A stretch of 64,000 nucleotides of DNA, from NCBI RefSeq assembly GCF_023036475.1, contig NZ_JAJQKI010000009.1, forward strand, positions 1 through 64,000. The letters run 5' to 3'. Below, in pieces: positions 34,404-43,180 of this stretch (the stretch's first letter is position 1; each line of letters opens with the position of its first letter). This DNA is from Bacillus pinisoli (GTDB taxonomy: Bacteria > Bacillota > Bacilli > Bacillales > SA4). Below the pieces are notes generated by a model. The model was given only the letters and a program-made list of their open reading frames with translations, made no database searches and was not told the origin of the DNA. A program made the position numbers and the translations under genes.

Positions 34404-35594
34404 TTATATAATCCCCATCTCTTTTCCAACTTTTTCATAGATAGCGATCGCATGGTCTAGCATTTCTTTAGAGTGAGCAGCTGTTGGCATATTACGAACA
34501 CGACCTGTTCCACGAGGTACTGTTGGGAACACGATTGATTTTGCATAAACTCCTTCTTCGTAAAGGCGTTTACTGAACTGCTGAGTCAATGCTTCGTCTC
34601 CAATTATACAAGGAGTAATTGGTGTTTCACTGTTGCCGATATTAAAGCCTAGGCTCTTTAAACCTTTCTTTAAGTAATCGCCATTTTCCCAAAGCTTGTC
34701 ATGAAGCTCTGTGCTTTCTTGCAAAATTTCGATGGCTCTCTTACTTGCTGCTACATCAGCTGGAGTTAAAGAAGTTGAGAATAAGAATGGTCTACTTCTA
34801 ACTTTTAACCAATCAATTAGGTTTTTCTTACCTGCCACATATCCACCCACAACACCGATTGCCTTTGATAGCGTTCCGATTTGGAAGTCTACTTTATCTT
34901 GTAAACCGAAATGCTTAACCGTTCCTGCACCTTTTCCTAAAACACCCGATCCATGTGCATCATCCACATATGTCATAATGTCAAATTCTTCAGCAATCTC
35001 GACGATTTCAGGTAGTAATGCCACATCTCCGTCCATGGAGAACACACCGTCTGTGATAATCATTAACTTATTATACTGACCAGACTCTTTTGCTTCTTTT
35101 GCTTTCGCACGAAGGTCTTCCATATCAGAATGATTATAGCGAATGATCTTAGCACGAGATAAACGGCAGCCGTCGATAATGGATGCATGGTTTAACTCAT
35201 CAGAAAGGATGGCATCATTTTTATCCATAACAGCCGAGATAGCAGCCATATTACACATAAACCCTGATTGATACGCAATCGCTGCTTCTGTTTGTTTGAA
35301 TTCCGCAATCTTTTCTTCAAGCTCGATGTGAACCTTTAAAGTTCCATTGATTGTACGAACGGCTCCTGCACCGGCACCATACTTTTCTAGTGCCTCTGTC
35401 GCTACTTTCTTTAGACGCGAGTCTGTTGCCAGACCTAAATAGTTATTGGAGGACAAGTTAATTAGTTCTTTTCCCTCAATTGTAATCATAGGTCCATTTG
35501 GACTTTCAAGAGGATCAATGACATTGTATAATCCTCTCGTTTTTAAATCTTCAAGGTTTTCATTTAGAAATGCTTCTAATTGTTTGCTAGACAT
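34404..35594 (-). CDS. kbl: Glycine C-acetyltransferase (2-amino-3-ketobutyrate CoA ligase)
   Basis: A 396-residue PLP enzyme of the alpha-oxoamine synthase family. It splits 2-amino-3-oxobutyrate with CoA into glycine and acetyl-CoA. Conserved segments are [32 protein letters not shown] and [13 protein letters not shown], where the Lys binds PLP. Length equals E. coli Kbl. CAGGAGGGAA precedes the ATG. With tdh it forms a threonine-to-glycine operon; a cre-like site upstream suggests carbon catabolite control. Confidence 0.95.
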   Translation of the reverse strand: MSSKQLEAFLNENLEDLKTRGLYNVIDPLESPNGPMITIEGKELINLSSNNYLGLATDSRLKKVATEALEKYGAGAGAVRTINGTLKVHIELEEKIAEFKQTEAAIAYQSGFMCNMAAISAVMDKNDAILSDELNHASIIDGCRLSRAKIIRYNHSDMEDLRAKAKEAKESGQYNKLMIITDGVFSMDGDVALLPEIVEIAEEFDIMTYVDDAHGSGVLGKGAGTVKHFGLQDKVDFQIGTLSKAIGVVGGYVAGKKNLIDWLKVRSRPFLFSTSLTPADVAASKRAIEILQESTELHDKLWENGDYLKKGLKSLGFNIGNSETPITPCIIGDEALTQQFSKRLYEEGVYAKSIVFPTVPRGTGRVRNMPTAAHSKEMLDHAIAIYEKVGKEMGII

Positions 35595-35615
35595 TTTATT
35601 CCCTCCTGAAATTTT

Positions 35616-35629
35616 TGTAAGCGCTTTAT
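35616..35629. promoter_or_regulatory. cre-like site (CcpA) upstream of kbl-tdh
   Basis: TGTAAGCGCTTTAT fits the B. subtilis cre consensus with about one mismatch and has the palindromic AAGCGCTT centre. It lies 22-35 bp upstream of the kbl start, consistent with CcpA roadblock or promoter repression. Confidence 0.6.
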
Positions 35630-35845
35630 GTATATATTAATTAAGGTTTCTCACGGTAAATATCAACTATTATAGAGTATCATATTTTTAGTAAAATGTT
35701 CCCTTATTGTATAATTCAAAAAACTTTTTACAATTCCTTTCTTTTGTATAGTTAAGCTTTTTCCTTTAACCTGTATAAATAAACACTCTTAATACAATGC
35801 TACTAAAAGAAATTATCATACTTCATGAAGAAAGGAACAATATTT

Positions 35846-37399
35846 ATGAAAAAAGGAAACTTAGGACCGGTTTTTTATATTTCGGTCATTGTTATTACCC
35901 TGTTTGTCGCATGGGGATTTGTTTCTCCTGAGAACTTAGCAACATCTTCATCAAATGCGCTAAGCTTTATTACAACCTCGTTTGGTTGGTTTTACTTATT
36001 AGCTACTTTTATCTTTTTAGTATTTGCTGTTTATTTAGCGTTTGGACCGTTTGGAAAAATTAAGCTCGGGGACGATGATGAAGATCCAGAGTATTCTTAC
36101 TTCACTTGGTTTGCGATGCTTTTTTCAGCAGGTATGGGAATTGGACTTGTATTCTGGGGCGTTGCGGAACCTATTTATCACTACACCGCACCACCTATGA
36201 ATGTACCGGGTGAAACGCCAGAGGCTGCACGAATCGCTCTGCGCTACTCCTTTTTCCACTGGGGACTGCATCCATGGGCCATTTACACCATTGTCGCACT
36301 CGCTCTAGCGTATGCTCAGTTTAGAAAAGGAGAGTCTGGACTCATTAGCTCGACTTTTAAACCAATACTAGGTGATCGAGTTCATGGTCCAATCGGAAAA
36401 GGAATTGATACATTTGCTACGATTGCGACCGCATTTGGAGTAGCTACTTCGTTAGGATTAGGAACGTTACAGATTAACGGCGGACTCAATTATGTCCTAG
36501 GGATTCCTAATACGATCGTCGTCCAAATGATTATTATCTTGGTAGTAACGATTCTTTATATGCTTTCGGCCACTACTGGATTGAATAAAGGTATAAGGTA
36601 TTTAAGTAATCTAAACTTAGGACTTGCGATTGGATTACTACTATTTGTGATTATTTTTGGTCCTACCTCTTTCATCTTAGATGTATTAACGACAACTATT
36701 GGGGATTATTTAGGTGCTATTATCCCGATGAGTTTTCGAATGACACCTTTCACGCAAGGAACTTGGGTGGGAGCATGGACTATTTTTTATTGGGCATGGT
36801 GGATTGCTTGGGCGCCATTTGTCGGAACATTCATTGCCCGTGTATCTAGAGGAAGAACGATCAAGGAATTTGTATTAGGCGTGTTACTCGTTCCGACTAT
36901 ATTTGGAGCGATTTGGTTCTCAGCTTTCGGGGGGTCAGCTATTTTCTTTGACCTATTTGAACAACGTGGAATTTCAGAAGCGGTGAATAGTGATATTACA
37001 ACAGCATTATTTATTACACTCGAGCAGTTTCCGTTATCCGCTATCTTGGGAACACTTGCTACTCTGTTAATTATCACATTCTTCGTCACTTCTGCCGATT
37101 CAGCAACGTTTGTATTAGGGATGCTTACATCTAAAGGGGTATTAAATCCGGCCACCTCCACTAAGCTCATTTGGGGATTATTACAATCGTCTATCGCTGC
37201 GGTTTTACTATGGAGTGGTGGGTTAAATGGATTACAGACTGCTTCCATTGTTGCTGCCTTACCTTTTGCCGTTATTGTCGTCATGATGATTTTTGCCTTA
37301 AGTAAGGCACTAAATCAGGAAGTTCGCGAGCAAAAGCGTAAGGAAAGACGTCGAATTAAAAAGCTTGAGGAACTGCTGAAAGAATCAGAAGGAAAGTAG
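35846..37399 (+). CDS. Second BCCT-family osmolyte transporter (OpuD-like)
   Basis: A 517-residue transporter with about twelve membrane helices and a charged C-terminal tail of about 30 residues rich in Arg, Lys and Glu. Such tails sense osmotic stress in some BCCT proteins. MGIGLVFWGVAEP and GAWTIFYWAWWIAWAPFVG carry the substrate-binding glycine and tryptophan motifs. It is clearly paralogous to the gene at 28154. The ATG at 35846 lies 9 nt after AAAGGA; the ATG at 35825 precedes that site. No classical terminator follows at once. Confidence 0.92.
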   Translation: MKKGNLGPVFYISVIVITLFVAWGFVSPENLATSSSNALSFITTSFGWFYLLATFIFLVFAVYLAFGPFGKIKLGDDDEDPEYSYFTWFAMLFSAGMGIGLVFWGVAEPIYHYTAPPMNVPGETPEAARIALRYSFFHWGLHPWAIYTIVALALAYAQFRKGESGLISSTFKPILGDRVHGPIGKGIDTFATIATAFGVATSLGLGTLQINGGLNYVLGIPNTIVVQMIIILVVTILYMLSATTGLNKGIRYLSNLNLGLAIGLLLFVIIFGPTSFILDVLTTTIGDYLGAIIPMSFRMTPFTQGTWVGAWTIFYWAWWIAWAPFVGTFIARVSRGRTIKEFVLGVLLVPTIFGAIWFSAFGGSAIFFDLFEQRGISEAVNSDITTALFITLEQFPLSAILGTLATLLIITFFVTSADSATFVLGMLTSKGVLNPATSTKLIWGLLQSSIAAVLLWSGGLNGLQTASIVAALPFAVIVVMMIFALSKALNQEVREQKRKERRRIKKLEELLKESEGK

Positions 37400-37432
37400 T
37401 TAGGTGTTGTGTGCTCTTGTTTTGGGGAAGTT

Positions 37433-37545
37433 GCAAGAAAAATGAAGGAAGTCGCAAGAATAATGTACAAAGTCGCAAGTATCTCAGATTATTTGCAAGT
37501 AACTTGAGGAAAGTTGCAAGTAAATCTTGATTTCTCGCAAGTAAT
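37433..37545. repeat. 21-bp periodic array of the word TYGCAAGTA
   Basis: Six GCAAG words begin at 37433, 37454, 37475, 37495, 37516 and 37537, spaced 21, 21, 20, 21 and 21 bp. The word is the same as in the array at 5859. It lies between the convergent BCCT and DUF3052-like genes. Confidence 0.85.
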
Positions 37546-37626
37546 GGTCCTTTGCCAATAAAGATTGTGCCATAATCTTCTCCTCTTTATCAAATGATGA
37601 TGTACAAGCACCTCATCTATTTAATA

Positions 37627-37668
37627 AAACATAAAAACAGTCTCTATATAGGGACTGTTTTTATGTTT
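37627..37668. terminator. Long bidirectional terminator
   Basis: A perfect 16-bp stem (37627-37642 with 37653-37668) is A/T-rich at its base, giving T runs on both strands. It ends the DUF3052-like gene and possibly the BCCT transcript. Confidence 0.88.
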
Positions 37669-38129
37669 TAGTTATCCTGTGTTCGTTCTTTACCTTTTTC
37701 CGTCACAGCGAACTTTCTCGTCATGGTTTTAATTTTCTCAACCGGTCTAAAGCGCAGTGCCGACCAATCCTCATCGATAGCTACCTGTCTAACTGGTTCA
37801 AATCCCTTTTCTGAAAGCAAAGGTGTGACCGTTTCACGACTACAATCGGAGCCTTTATACGTTTTGGAAGACTTCTTTGGATAACATAGCCACAGCAGAC
37901 CGTCTTCACTTACCAAATCTACTCCCAGATTGGCTAACTCTTTAATCGTTTCATTTGAAGTACCAAATACCTGAACAAACGAATAGACCTTATCCTGTAC
38001 CTCGGTATGTACCGGAACTGGAAAAGCCTGCATCACTTCCTCATACTCCTTTGGAGCATTTAACACCAACGCATTCATTCCTTGATCCTTAAACTGGAGC
38101 TTCTTTAATACTGGGTTTAACTCGACCAT
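37668..38129 (-). CDS. DUF3052-like hypothetical protein
   Basis: A 153-residue soluble protein. The central LLWLCYPKKSSKTYKG and the C-terminal VDEDWSALRFRP-like segments (here AIDEDWSALRFRPVEKI) resemble the DUF3052 family, whose function is unknown. There is no membrane segment or signal peptide. The basic C terminus (TMTRKFAVTEKGKERTQDN) could bind nucleic acid, but this is speculation. It is a single gene with its own ribosome binding site (AGGAGGG) and terminator. Confidence 0.7.
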   Translation of the reverse strand: MVELNPVLKKLQFKDQGMNALVLNAPKEYEEVMQAFPVPVHTEVQDKVYSFVQVFGTSNETIKELANLGVDLVSEDGLLWLCYPKKSSKTYKGSDCSRETVTPLLSEKGFEPVRQVAIDEDWSALRFRPVEKIKTMTRKFAVTEKGKERTQDN

Positions 38130-38195
38130 TGTTTATCCCTCCTAGTTCCTATCTATCAACATTCTAGTCTTTTACAGTTTCTGTCGCAACTTCAA

Positions 38196-38260
38196 TCGAC
38201 AAAATTCGGGAGGTGCCTGGCACCTGTCGATTTACAGGTGCCAGGCACCTCCTCTGACAA
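38196..38260. repeat. REP-like double palindrome, GGTGCCTGGCACC class
   Basis: Arms of 19 bp (38209-38227 and 38234-38252) pair around CGATTT, and each arm itself contains the self-complementary GGTGCCTGGCACC. The left flank TCGACAAAATTCGG is the reverse complement of the right flank of the copies at 44287 and 46954, so these belong to one family. Confidence 0.8.
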
Positions 38261-38342
38261 AAACTGAGGTATAGCAGAGAATAGAAGAAAGTAGTATGAT
38301 GAATCAAGGATTATTGAATACGGTATTGGAGGAACGAGATGT

Positions 38343-39896
38343 ATGAGCTTATTAACCGTTGAAGGTTTAGGACATAGCTTCGGGGATCGTACGCTATTTA
38401 AAGATGTTTCCTTCCGTCTTTTAGCTGGTGAGCATATTGGATTGGTTGGGGCGAATGGTGTCGGAAAGTCGACATTGATGAATATATTAACGGGGCAGCT
38501 CGTGTATGATACAGGTCGTGTTGAGTGGTTACCAACTGTGCAGTATGGGTATTTAGATCAGCACACGGTGTTAACAAGAGGAAAAACGATTCGTGATATT
38601 TTAAGTGATGCTTTTTTACCTTTATATGAGAAGGAAAAAGAGTTAAATGAAGTAACGGAGAAGATGGCAACGGCTACTCCTGAAGAATTAGAAGAACTAC
38701 TGGAGAAGATGGCGGAGATTCAGGACCGTCTTGAAGCTGGCGGATTTTATATGCTTGATATTAAGATTGAAGAAACAGCAAGAGGTCTTGGGCTAGATGC
38801 AATTGGCTTAGATCGTGATGTTTCGGCTCTTAGTGGTGGGCAGCGTACGAAAGTACTTCTAGCTAAGCTATTACTTGAGCAGCCTGAAGTTTTATTACTG
38901 GACGAGCCAACCAACTATCTGGATGTAGAGCACATTAAATGGTTAGTTGGTTACCTAAGAGAGTATCCAAACGCGTTTTTATTAATTTCCCATGATACAG
39001 AGTTTATGAATCAAGTAACTGGGGTTATATTCCACCTAGAGTTTAGTAAACTAACACGCTATACAGCGACGTATGAAAAATTCTTGGAGCTTGCTGAGAT
39101 TAATAAAAATCAGCATATTAATGCGTATGAAAAGCAGAAGGAATTTATTAAGAAGCAAGAAGACTTTATTGCGAAAAACAAAGCACGCTATTCTACAACA
39201 GGCCGCGCAAAATCTAGACAGAAGCAACTTGATCGCATGGAGAGAATTGACCGTCCTGAAACAGCCCTTAAACCAACCTTTGAGTTTAAAGAATCTAGAG
39301 GAAGCAGTCGTTATGTATTCGAAGGAGAAGATTTAGAGATTGGTTACTCATTCCCGCTTCTACCAAAACTTTCGATGTCCATTGAGCGTGGCGAAAAAAT
39401 TGCGATTGTTGGCTGTAACGGTGTCGGAAAATCAACGTTACTTAAAACAATTTTAGGGAAAATTAAACCACTGAGTGGAAAAGCAGTTCAAGGTGACTTC
39501 CTCTATCCTTCTTATTTTGAACAGGAGGTTAAAGCTGAAAATATCACTCCGATTGAGGATGTGTGGAATTCCTTCCCTAGCATGGATCAACACCAAGTTC
39601 GTGCTGCACTTGCTAGATGTGGCTTAAAAAATGAGCACATATCCCGTCCACTCTCTCAATTAAGTGGTGGAGAGCAAGCAAAGGTTCGTTTATGTAAGCT
39701 ACTCATGAACGAAAGCAACTGGCTATTATTTGACGAGCCAACAAACCACTTAGACGTAGTAGCCAAAGAAGAATTAAAGCGTGCACTAAAAGCTTATAAA
39801 GGCACTATTGTCCTTGTATGCCACGAACCTGATTTTTATGAGGATTGGATTACGAAGGTATGGGATGTTGAGGAATGGTCTCAAAAAGCTGAATAA
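38343..39896 (+). CDS. ABC-F family ATP-binding protein (YfmM-like)
   Basis: A 517-residue soluble protein with two ABC ATPase domains. Walker A motifs are GANGVGKST (about 35-43) and GCNGVGKST (about 358-366), signatures LSGGQ and LSGGE, and Walker B DEPTN in both. The linker between them (residues about 240-310) is helical and basic, the P-site tRNA interaction motif of ABC-F ribosome factors. It has no membrane domain. It most resembles B. subtilis YfmM. Role in translation, not transport, is inferred. No antibiotic-resistance leader was noticed. GGAGGAACG precedes the ATG. Confidence 0.9.
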   Translation: MSLLTVEGLGHSFGDRTLFKDVSFRLLAGEHIGLVGANGVGKSTLMNILTGQLVYDTGRVEWLPTVQYGYLDQHTVLTRGKTIRDILSDAFLPLYEKEKELNEVTEKMATATPEELEELLEKMAEIQDRLEAGGFYMLDIKIEETARGLGLDAIGLDRDVSALSGGQRTKVLLAKLLLEQPEVLLLDEPTNYLDVEHIKWLVGYLREYPNAFLLISHDTEFMNQVTGVIFHLEFSKLTRYTATYEKFLELAEINKNQHINAYEKQKEFIKKQEDFIAKNKARYSTTGRAKSRQKQLDRMERIDRPETALKPTFEFKESRGSSRYVFEGEDLEIGYSFPLLPKLSMSIERGEKIAIVGCNGVGKSTLLKTILGKIKPLSGKAVQGDFLYPSYFEQEVKAENITPIEDVWNSFPSMDQHQVRAALARCGLKNEHISRPLSQLSGGEQAKVRLCKLLMNESNWLLFDEPTNHLDVVAKEELKRALKAYKGTIVLVCHEPDFYEDWITKVWDVEEWSQKAE

Positions 39897-39911
39897 ATGA
39901 TGACAAACAAA

Positions 39912-39950
39912 AAAAGCAGAAACTCACATATAATGAGTTTCTGCTTCTTC
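39912..39950. terminator. Bidirectional terminator between the ABC-F and symporter genes
   Basis: A perfect 12-bp stem (39915-39926 with 39934-39945) has T7 on the minus side and a T-rich plus side. Confidence 0.9.
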
Positions 39951-39954
39951 TTTA

Positions 39955-41208
39955 TTATACAGATAATCCGCTATTCTGATTACTTGATACATGCTTTTTC
40001 TCAGATTCAGCCACGATCACAGCACACGCAGCATCACCTGTAATATTAACGGCTGTTCTTGTCATATCAAGCAGACGGTCAATTCCAATAATGAGGGCAA
40101 TTCCTTCTACCGGAAGATTTACTGACTTTAAAACCATTGCTAGCATAATTAAGCCAACTCCAGGAACTCCTGCCGTTCCAATACTAGCTAGAACAGCTGT
40201 AAGAACGACCATTAGCAATTGACTCATAGACAAGTCAACACCATATACCTGTGCGATAAAGATTGTCGCCACACCCTGCATTATAGCTGTTCCATCCATA
40301 TTAATCGTTGCACCTAATGGTTGAACGAAACTACTTACTTGTTTTGGAACATTAAGGTTTTTCTGAGCAGTATCCATGGAAACTGGTAATGTCGCACTAC
40401 TACTTGATGTACTGAAAGCCACTGACATCGCTGGAGCAAATCCTTTGAAAAACTTAATAGGATTCATCTTTCCAAGCAATGAAACCGTTCCACCATACGT
40501 GACAACCGTATGAATGAGTAACGTTAGCATAACAGCTGTAAAATACATACCCATGACTTTAAAAGCATCCCAACCTTGTTTTCCAATCGCGGATGCAATT
40601 AAGGCAAAAGCACCATATGGGGCTACTTTCATGACTAAGTTTACAAGATACATCATGATTTCGTTCGTTTGTTCAACGATTTTATAAACCCCGCTTGTTT
40701 TCTCACCTAACACAGCAAGAGCTAATCCAATAAATACAGCAAAGGCAATAATTTGAAGCATGTTCCCTGACGTCATGGATTCAATTGGATTCGTAGGAAT
40801 GATATTTAATAGAGTATCAATGACAGGTGGTGCTTCGGCAGCTTCATAGCTCGCACCTTCTGTATCAAACGTTCCATTAACACCTGGCTTCATCATATAC
40901 CCAACAGCCATAGCAAGAACGATGGCTACTGTTGTGGTGACTAAAAAGTAACTAATTGTCTTTGTACCAATTCTACCAAGCTTTTTGGGGTCACCAAGTC
41001 CAGCTACCCCTAGTACGATAGAGACAAATACAAGTGGGACAACTAGCATTTTAATAAGCTTTAAAAATAGTTGACCTAATGGGTAAAGCACATATGGGTC
41101 AATAATTCCAAACAAACCAGGTGCAAAGAAATTCAGTGCAAAACCTACTAATAAACCAAGAATAAGAGCAATAATAATCTTTTTTGTTAAATTGTTATTC
41201 TTCGCCAT
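39955..41208 (-). CDS. Dicarboxylate/amino acid:cation symporter (DAACS)
   Basis: A 417-residue membrane carrier of the DAACS (SLC1-like) family. Diagnostic segments are the serine-rich hairpin STSSSSATLPVSMDTAQ, GATINMDGTAIMQGVATIF, and GIDRLLDMTRTAVNITGDA. It imports glutamate, aspartate or C4-dicarboxylates with Na+ or H+. The leader contains a c-di-AMP riboswitch and terminator, linking uptake to the osmotic/potassium signal. AGGAGG precedes the ATG at 41208. A terminator lies at its end. Confidence 0.93.
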   Translation of the reverse strand: MAKNNNLTKKIIIALILGLLVGFALNFFAPGLFGIIDPYVLYPLGQLFLKLIKMLVVPLVFVSIVLGVAGLGDPKKLGRIGTKTISYFLVTTTVAIVLAMAVGYMMKPGVNGTFDTEGASYEAAEAPPVIDTLLNIIPTNPIESMTSGNMLQIIAFAVFIGLALAVLGEKTSGVYKIVEQTNEIMMYLVNLVMKVAPYGAFALIASAIGKQGWDAFKVMGMYFTAVMLTLLIHTVVTYGGTVSLLGKMNPIKFFKGFAPAMSVAFSTSSSSATLPVSMDTAQKNLNVPKQVSSFVQPLGATINMDGTAIMQGVATIFIAQVYGVDLSMSQLLMVVLTAVLASIGTAGVPGVGLIMLAMVLKSVNLPVEGIALIIGIDRLLDMTRTAVNITGDAACAVIVAESEKKHVSSNQNSGLSV

Positions 41209-41224
41209 TTTTTTATCCTCCTTT

Positions 41225-41267
41225 TATAAAATAAAATAAGCCACAACAGAGAGAACCCCATTGTGGC
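41225..41267 (-). terminator. Riboswitch-controlled terminator in the symporter leader
   Basis: GCCACAA pairs with TTGTGGC (41240-41246 with 41261-41267), followed on the minus strand by a T-rich tract to about 41225. It is the probable expression platform of the c-di-AMP aptamer. Confidence 0.75.
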
Positions 41268-41289
41268 GTGATAAATGAATGCATACTTT

Positions 41290-41425
41290 GGTCTCTATTA
41301 ATGCTGACGAGGTTAGCTGTCGGATTCGGATGTAGAAACTCACCCTACCTACTAAAAGGATTCACCCCTGTGGTCTTTGCCACATGAAAATTTGGTTCCC
41401 CCGCTCCCATTGGGATTAAGCAGAC
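41290..41425 (-). promoter_or_regulatory. c-di-AMP riboswitch (ydaO/yuaA type)
   Basis: Read on the minus strand, the leader contains the hallmark blocks of the ydaO/yuaA motif in order: GCGGGGGAACC, AGGGGTGAATCC, GTAGGTAGGG, CCGAATCCGACAGCTAACCT and CGTCAGC. These closely follow the B. subtilis ydaO leader. c-di-AMP binding is known to favour termination, so the symporter is predicted to be switched off when c-di-AMP is high. Confidence 0.93.
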
Positions 41426-41440
41426 TATGTAATTAAAAGA

Positions 41441-41470
41441 ATCATACTTGATGGACTTGCTCTTCGTCAA
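41441..41470 (-). promoter_or_regulatory. Promoter of the riboswitch-symporter transcript
   Basis: On the minus strand TTGACG (41465-41470) and TATGAT (41441-41446) are 18 bp apart, placing the start just before the aptamer. Confidence 0.7.
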
Positions 41471-41558
41471 TATAAAAATTTATTATCCACATTGAAATTT
41501 GGTATAGACTCCTCCAAATGGGAAAAATTAGATACAAACATGATTGGAGGACATACAT

Positions 41559-43085
41559 ATGAATTGGGAAAACAAGCTCCCTCAATTTCCAGAGCCTTAC
41601 TGGCGTGACAGCGTTAAACTACCAAGCTTTTCAAAGCTGACTGAGGATAAAAAAGTAGATGTAGCCATCGTGGGAGGTGGGATTTCCGGTATTACCGCTG
41701 CTTATCTTCTCACTAAGCAAGGCTTGAATGTAGCCCTACTTGAAGCAGACAAGCTACTAAATGGCACAACTGGTCATACGACAGCTAAAATTACGGCTCA
41801 GCACGATATCATATATGATGAATTAATTAGTCACTTCGGTGAGGAAAAAGCGCGCCTCTACTATGAAGCGAATTATGATGCCTTAAACTTTATCAAGAAA
41901 ACAACAAGAGAGCTTCATATTGATTGTGATTTTATTGAAGAGGATGCTTATGTCTATACAAATTCAGAGGAAAAACTTTCTAAGCTTCAAAAGGAAGCAG
42001 CAGCTTATTCAAGATTAAGCATTGCGGGAGGTCTGGTTGATTCTATGCCTCTTGATCTTGAGATGAAATCTGCTATTGTCATGAAAAATCAGGCACAGTA
42101 TCACCCATTAAAGTTCATGAAGGTACTAGTTGATAAAATTACAGAAGCCGGTGGAAGTATTTACGAGCAAACGACGGCTACGGATGTAGAACCCGGTAAC
42201 CATCCAGTCGTAACGACTAAAGATGGGCATAAAGTTACTTGCGACTACTTAATCGTAGGTTCTCATTTCCCTTTTTATGACAAGGGCTTTTACTTTACTC
42301 GTATGTATGCAGAGCGCTCCTACTTACTTGCTTTAAAGACGAAAAAATCCTACCCTGGTGGCATGTATTTAAGTGCCGAAACACCGAAGCGCTCTATTCG
42401 TTATACTCCTTTTAACGGAGAGAACCTTGTAATTGTCGCTGGTGAAAAACATAAAACGGGTCACGGTACAAACACATTCCAGCATTATGAGCATTTAGCA
42501 GAGTTTGGCGATGAGCTTTTTGGCATTGAAGAAGTGGTGAACCGCTGGTCTGCACAGGATTTAACGACACTAGATAAGATTCCTTATATCGGGGCCATGA
42601 CAAAGGACAACCCGAATATTTTTGTAGCAACGGGCTACCGAAAATGGGGAATGACGACAGGTACGGCTGCAGGCATGCTTCTTTGCGATATCATTTTACA
42701 AAAACAAAATCCATATGAGCAGCTCTACACTCCTTCACGTTTTCAAGCAGATCCTTCGGTTAAGCAATTTATTGCACAAAACGCAGATGTGGGTGGACAT
42801 TTTGTGGCAGGTAAAATTGGAATGGTGCACAAGACGGTAGATGAGCTTCAACCTGATGAAGGTGCCGTTGTAAAGGTAAATGGAAAGCGTGCTGGCTGCT
42901 ATAAGGATGCGAATGGAAAATTGCATATCGTGGATACAACCTGTACGCATCTTGGCTGTGAAGTGGAGTGGAATGATGGCGAGCGATCATGGGATTGTCC
43001 ATGTCACGGTTCAAGATTCTCTTTTAGTGGTGAAGTCATGGAAGGACCTGCGGTAGAACCGCTTAAGAAGGTTCATTTAGACTGA
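41559..43085 (+). CDS. yhfW: FAD-dependent oxidoreductase with C-terminal Rieske domain (YhfW-like)
   Basis: A 508-residue two-domain protein. Residues 20-400 are a DAO-type flavoprotein with the FAD motif VAIVGGGISGITAAYLL. Residues about 415-508 form a Rieske [2Fe-2S] domain with CTHLGCEVEW and CPCHGSRF supplying two Cys and two His. The arrangement and length match B. subtilis YhfW. The substrate is unknown. The ATG at 41559 is 8 nt from GGAGG. It is transcribed away from the riboswitch-controlled symporter. Confidence 0.9.
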   Translation: MNWENKLPQFPEPYWRDSVKLPSFSKLTEDKKVDVAIVGGGISGITAAYLLTKQGLNVALLEADKLLNGTTGHTTAKITAQHDIIYDELISHFGEEKARLYYEANYDALNFIKKTTRELHIDCDFIEEDAYVYTNSEEKLSKLQKEAAAYSRLSIAGGLVDSMPLDLEMKSAIVMKNQAQYHPLKFMKVLVDKITEAGGSIYEQTTATDVEPGNHPVVTTKDGHKVTCDYLIVGSHFPFYDKGFYFTRMYAERSYLLALKTKKSYPGGMYLSAETPKRSIRYTPFNGENLVIVAGEKHKTGHGTNTFQHYEHLAEFGDELFGIEEVVNRWSAQDLTTLDKIPYIGAMTKDNPNIFVATGYRKWGMTTGTAAGMLLCDIILQKQNPYEQLYTPSRFQADPSVKQFIAQNADVGGHFVAGKIGMVHKTVDELQPDEGAVVKVNGKRAGCYKDANGKLHIVDTTCTHLGCEVEWNDGERSWDCPCHGSRFSFSGEVMEGPAVEPLKKVHLD

Positions 43086-43180
43086 TGTTCTAGAACGTTT
43101 GAATTATCTTTATTCTATTTACTATCAGGTACTACCTCCTTCACATATAATGCAATGATTACTATATGAAGGAGGTTACT

